NCBI RefSeq assembly: GCF_030546645.1
Contig: NZ_JAUOTO010000005.1
Span: 248,001 to 312,000, forward strand
Reading direction: 5' to 3'
Source of the DNA: Flavitalea plasmicola
GTDB taxonomy: Bacteria; Bacteroidota; Bacteroidia; Chitinophagales; Chitinophagaceae
Length of the DNA stretch: 64,000 nucleotides
A program made the position numbers and the translations under genes. The first letter of the stretch is position 1. Each line of letters starts with the position of its first letter. The notes below the pieces were generated by a model. The model did no database searches, was not told the origin of the DNA, and saw only the letters and a list, made by a program, of their open reading frames with translations. Of this stretch, positions 61,435 through 64,000 are shown piece by piece.

Positions 61435-63000
61435 ATGAGATCGAAGATAATATATATGATGGCGGGCCTGATGCTGATGGCAACGGGCTGCGACAAGAAG
61501 CTCAACCGGCTTAACCCGAATGCGCAGACGACGGACGTCTTTTGGAAAACGAGAGAGCAGGCTTATGCGGGCTGCACGGCTATTTATAATGCATTGACGG
61601 TGGATGGGACCTATATGCGTAGCTTCCCCGGCCTGACGGACAGCCGTGGAGACGATTTTACGGGAGACAGCCCCTGGCTGGACCTGGTGTTAACGGGAGA
61701 GTTCATCATCCCCACTACTTCCGCCCCTGTCTTCTGGATCTGGAGGGATTTCTACCTGGTGGTGAACAGGGCCAACCAGGTGATCAAATATGTGGGCGCC
61801 TATGATGAGTCCGTGCTCTCCAAGACGGAGAAGAACCGGATCCTTGGTCAGGCCTATTTCCTGCGCGGCCTGGCTTTCTACAACCTGGCCACCACCTTCA
61901 AGGTGATACCGATCATGACGGAGCCGTTTACGAACCCGTCGGAGTTCTTTACTGCGACTGCCAGCGAAGACGATATCTGGAGCCAGATCTATTCGGATCT
62001 CCAGGCTGCCGAAGCCAACCTGCCCATTTCGTATGACAATGTCGACGGGCTGGACAAAGGCGAGAAAGGCAGGGCTACCAAGGGCGCGGCCGCAGGTTTA
62101 TTGGGTAAGGCGTATCTCTATAGAAAGGATTATGCAAAGGCGGGGACGCAATTCGAGAAGTTCTTCGCGGGCGGCCCTTTGAACAATGTGTATTCGCTGA
62201 TGCCCGACTACAGGGACAATTTCAAGGATGTAAATGAGAACAACAGCGAGTCGCTGTTCGAAGTACAGTTTACGGAAGGCAAGGGTACGGACATCAACTG
62301 GTGCTGTGATCCTACTTCTTCCTGGAAGCAGGTGCAGGCGATCTCCGTCACCTATGGCATGGAAGGGGCCGGCTTTTCCGATTATCTGCCAACGCGGTGG
62401 ATCTATGATGAATACAAGTTGGAGAAGACGGTGGACGGTAAGGACGACCCCCGGCTGCTGGTGACCATCGCTTCCTATGAGCCCGCCGACAATTCGGTGC
62501 TGGCGTATGGAAGGGCCTGGTGGAATCCCCAGACGTCTATCTATCCCAGGAAATATACCAACGATGGCGTGGGCAATGGCAAGACGGTGGAAGTGGCTGC
62601 CGAATCGGGGATCAACTACAGGGTCCTCCGTTATGCGGACATCCTGCTGATGTATGCGGAAGTGTTGAATGAGACGAACAAGACGGACCAGGCTTATTCC
62701 TATATCCAGCAGGTGCGGGCGAGGGCCAATCTCCCCGACCTGGCCACGGCCAAGCCGAATATGACCCAGGCGCAGATGCGGGACCAGCTGGCGCATGAGC
62801 GGGCGTTGGAATTCGCCATCGAAGGGCAGCGGATCAATGACCTCATCCGGTGGGGCTGGTTCTATGACCCCGTGAAGCTGGCTGAACTGAAGGCGCATGA
62901 TCCTGATTTCAACACCTGGACGCCGGGCAATGAATACCTTCCCATTCCCCAGCAGGAACTGGATGCGAACAAGAACCTGAAGCCTAACCCGGCCAACTAA
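61435..63000 (+). CDS. SusD/RagB-family lipoprotein (521 aa)
   Basis: The lipoprotein signal (GLMLMATGC) is followed by SusD sequence including NRANQVIKYVGAYDESVLSK, AYFLRGLAFYNLATTFKVIP and the C-terminal HERALEFAIEGQRINDLIRW. It pairs with the SusC encoded 21 bp upstream. Its stop codon overlaps the start of the next gene as TAATG. Confidence 0.95.
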   Translation: MRSKIIYMMAGLMLMATGCDKKLNRLNPNAQTTDVFWKTREQAYAGCTAIYNALTVDGTYMRSFPGLTDSRGDDFTGDSPWLDLVLTGEFIIPTTSAPVFWIWRDFYLVVNRANQVIKYVGAYDESVLSKTEKNRILGQAYFLRGLAFYNLATTFKVIPIMTEPFTNPSEFFTATASEDDIWSQIYSDLQAAEANLPISYDNVDGLDKGEKGRATKGAAAGLLGKAYLYRKDYAKAGTQFEKFFAGGPLNNVYSLMPDYRDNFKDVNENNSESLFEVQFTEGKGTDINWCCDPTSSWKQVQAISVTYGMEGAGFSDYLPTRWIYDEYKLEKTVDGKDDPRLLVTIASYEPADNSVLAYGRAWWNPQTSIYPRKYTNDGVGNGKTVEVAAESGINYRVLRYADILLMYAEVLNETNKTDQAYSYIQQVRARANLPDLATAKPNMTQAQMRDQLAHERALEFAIEGQRINDLIRWGWFYDPVKLAELKAHDPDFNTWTPGNEYLPIPQQELDANKNLKPNPAN

Positions 63001-64000
63001 TGGGGGATGGGAGCAAGATAATATGGGTGTTGTTGGGATGGGTTCTATTGGGTTGCAGGAACAAGGAAGCCATAGCTGACAAGCTGCATTTTACCAAAAT
63101 GGATGCGGGGCAGACCCATATTGGCTTCAGCAATACGATTACGGACAGCGACTCGATGAATGTGTTCATCGACGAATATATGTACAATGGCGCGGGGGTC
63201 GGGGTAGGCGATTTCAACCAGGATGGTCTACCCGACCTGTTCTTTTGCGGGACCATGGTCAGCAGCAGGCTGTATATCAACAAGGGAAATTTCAGGTTCG
63301 AAGATGTCACGGTGGCGGCGGGACTGCAGACGGAAAGAGGGTGTACAGGGGTCAGCGTGGCCGATGTCAATAACGATGGCTACCCGGACATTTATATCTG
63401 CGCCTCGCATTCGAAGGACAAGGAGCGCCGGAAGAACATGCTGTTCATCAATGACGGTAAGCTGCACTTTACGGATCAGGCGGAGGCTTATGGCCTGGCG
63501 GATACCGGCTATTCCACGCAGGCGGCTTTTTTTGATTATGACAAGGACGGCGACCTCGACATGTACCTGCTGAACCATGAGATCTACAGTCATTCCGCCA
63601 ATAATCTCCGGCCGAAGGATACCAGCGGGCATGCGGTGGCCCAGGACCGGCTCTATCGCAATGATGGTGTGCCGGCGGGTATGTCGCATCCTGTCTTTCA
63701 TGATGTGTCCATGTCCGCGGGGATCAAAGAGGACGGATATGGATTGGGGTTAGTCGTTACAGATGTGAATGGAGATGGCTGGCCGGATGTGTATGTTGCG
63801 AACGATTATATCGCCAACGATCTTTTGTGGCTGAACAACCGCGATGGGACTTTTACCAATGTGATCGGCACGGCATTGCGCCACCAGCCTTACAACAGTA
63901 TGGGGTCGGATGCGGCGGATATCAATAACGATGGGCTGCCTGATCTGGCGGTGGTGGATATGCTGCCCGAGACGAATGAGCGGAAGAAGATGATGGCGAG
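63000..64000 (+). CDS. FG-GAP/VCBS repeat (CRTAC1-like) lipoprotein, 3' truncated by window edge
   Basis: The ATG at 63000-63002 shares one base with the susD stop (TAATG). The frame opens MGDGSKIIWVLLGWVLLGC, a lipoprotein signal with lipobox LLGC. Calcium-binding FG-GAP repeats follow: GVGDFNQDGLPDLFFCGT, VADVNNDGYPDIYICAS, FFDYDKDGDLDMYLLNH, VTDVNGDGWPDVYVAND and AADINNDGLPDLAVVDM. These fold as beta-propeller blades. In SusCD operons such proteins are often the next gene and are thought to bind or process the imported polymer. The frame runs off the end of the window. Confidence 0.92.
   Translation, partial: MGDGSKIIWVLLGWVLLGCRNKEAIADKLHFTKMDAGQTHIGFSNTITDSDSMNVFIDEYMYNGAGVGVGDFNQDGLPDLFFCGTMVSSRLYINKGNFRFEDVTVAAGLQTERGCTGVSVADVNNDGYPDIYICASHSKDKERRKNMLFINDGKLHFTDQAEAYGLADTGYSTQAAFFDYDKDGDLDMYLLNHEIYSHSANNLRPKDTSGHAVAQDRLYRNDGVPAGMSHPVFHDVSMSAGIKEDGYGLGLVVTDVNGDGWPDVYVANDYIANDLLWLNNRDGTFTNVIGTALRHQPYNSMGSDAADINNDGLPDLAVVDMLPETNERKKMMA

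Overview
The window looks like chromosome of a Bacteroidota, most likely a Chitinophagaceae member (Chitinophaga-like). The reasons are four SusC/SusD outer-membrane pairs, two ECF sigma/FecR pairs, a hybrid-type two-component system with a Reg_prop propeller sensor, FtsX-type permeases about 815 aa long, GlxA-like AraC and HxlR regulators, and -7 promoter elements of the TAnnTTTG type. The inference rests on protein families only. I found no rRNA, complete tRNA, IS element, integrase or CRISPR array.

1-5.5 kb: the 3' end of an ftsK-like gene with an internal mosaic segment. It is followed by a decayed region holding a dispersed 15-nt core repeat (same orientation, three of four copies next to minus-strand terminators), an 814-aa FtsX permease, and two broken ORF6N-domain genes. 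5-11.3 kb: an HxlR regulator divergent from an atypical short-chain dehydrogenase, small lipoproteins and membrane proteins, and a Crp/Fnr regulator. A five-part minus-strand operon follows (membrane protein, three 9-codon mini-cistrons, membrane protein, metallophosphoesterase, SRPBCC membrane protein). The mini-cistrons come from a 26-nt tandem repeat and are joined by four successive ATGA stop/start overlaps.

11.4-28.2 kb: a SusC/SusD pair, a cytoplasmic-looking GH13 enzyme, then a sigma - FecR - SusC - SusD - DUF5018-like lipoprotein - thioredoxin-fold operon containing a 13-14 nt minisatellite. 28-40 kb: GlxA/AraC regulator, RibD/DHFR-fold protein, a second FtsX permease, and a mirror-image sigma - FecR - SusC - SusD operon whose FecR carries a pentapeptide repeat. 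40-48 kb: three small RRM RNA-binding proteins interspersed with a KAS III-like synthase, a radical SAM protein with a probable B12-binding domain, a frameshifted ABM-like gene, DUF2891 and unassigned secreted proteins.

48.4-54.1 kb: a zeaxanthin-type carotenoid operon (crtI-crtB-crtZ-crtY) divergent from a MarR repressor gene. Two near-identical inverted-repeat operators lie about five helical turns apart between them. The whole block is bracketed by a 257-bp direct repeat, one copy of which is the HTH end of a functional response regulator and the other a pseudogene. 54-64 kb: that response regulator, its propeller histidine kinase (a hybrid sensor split into two proteins), a divergent SusC/SusD pair, and a FG-GAP/VCBS lipoprotein cut by the window edge.

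The best candidates for something new are the chain of coupled mini-cistrons, the carotenoid cluster with its excisable layout and paired operators, and the mosaic ftsK.
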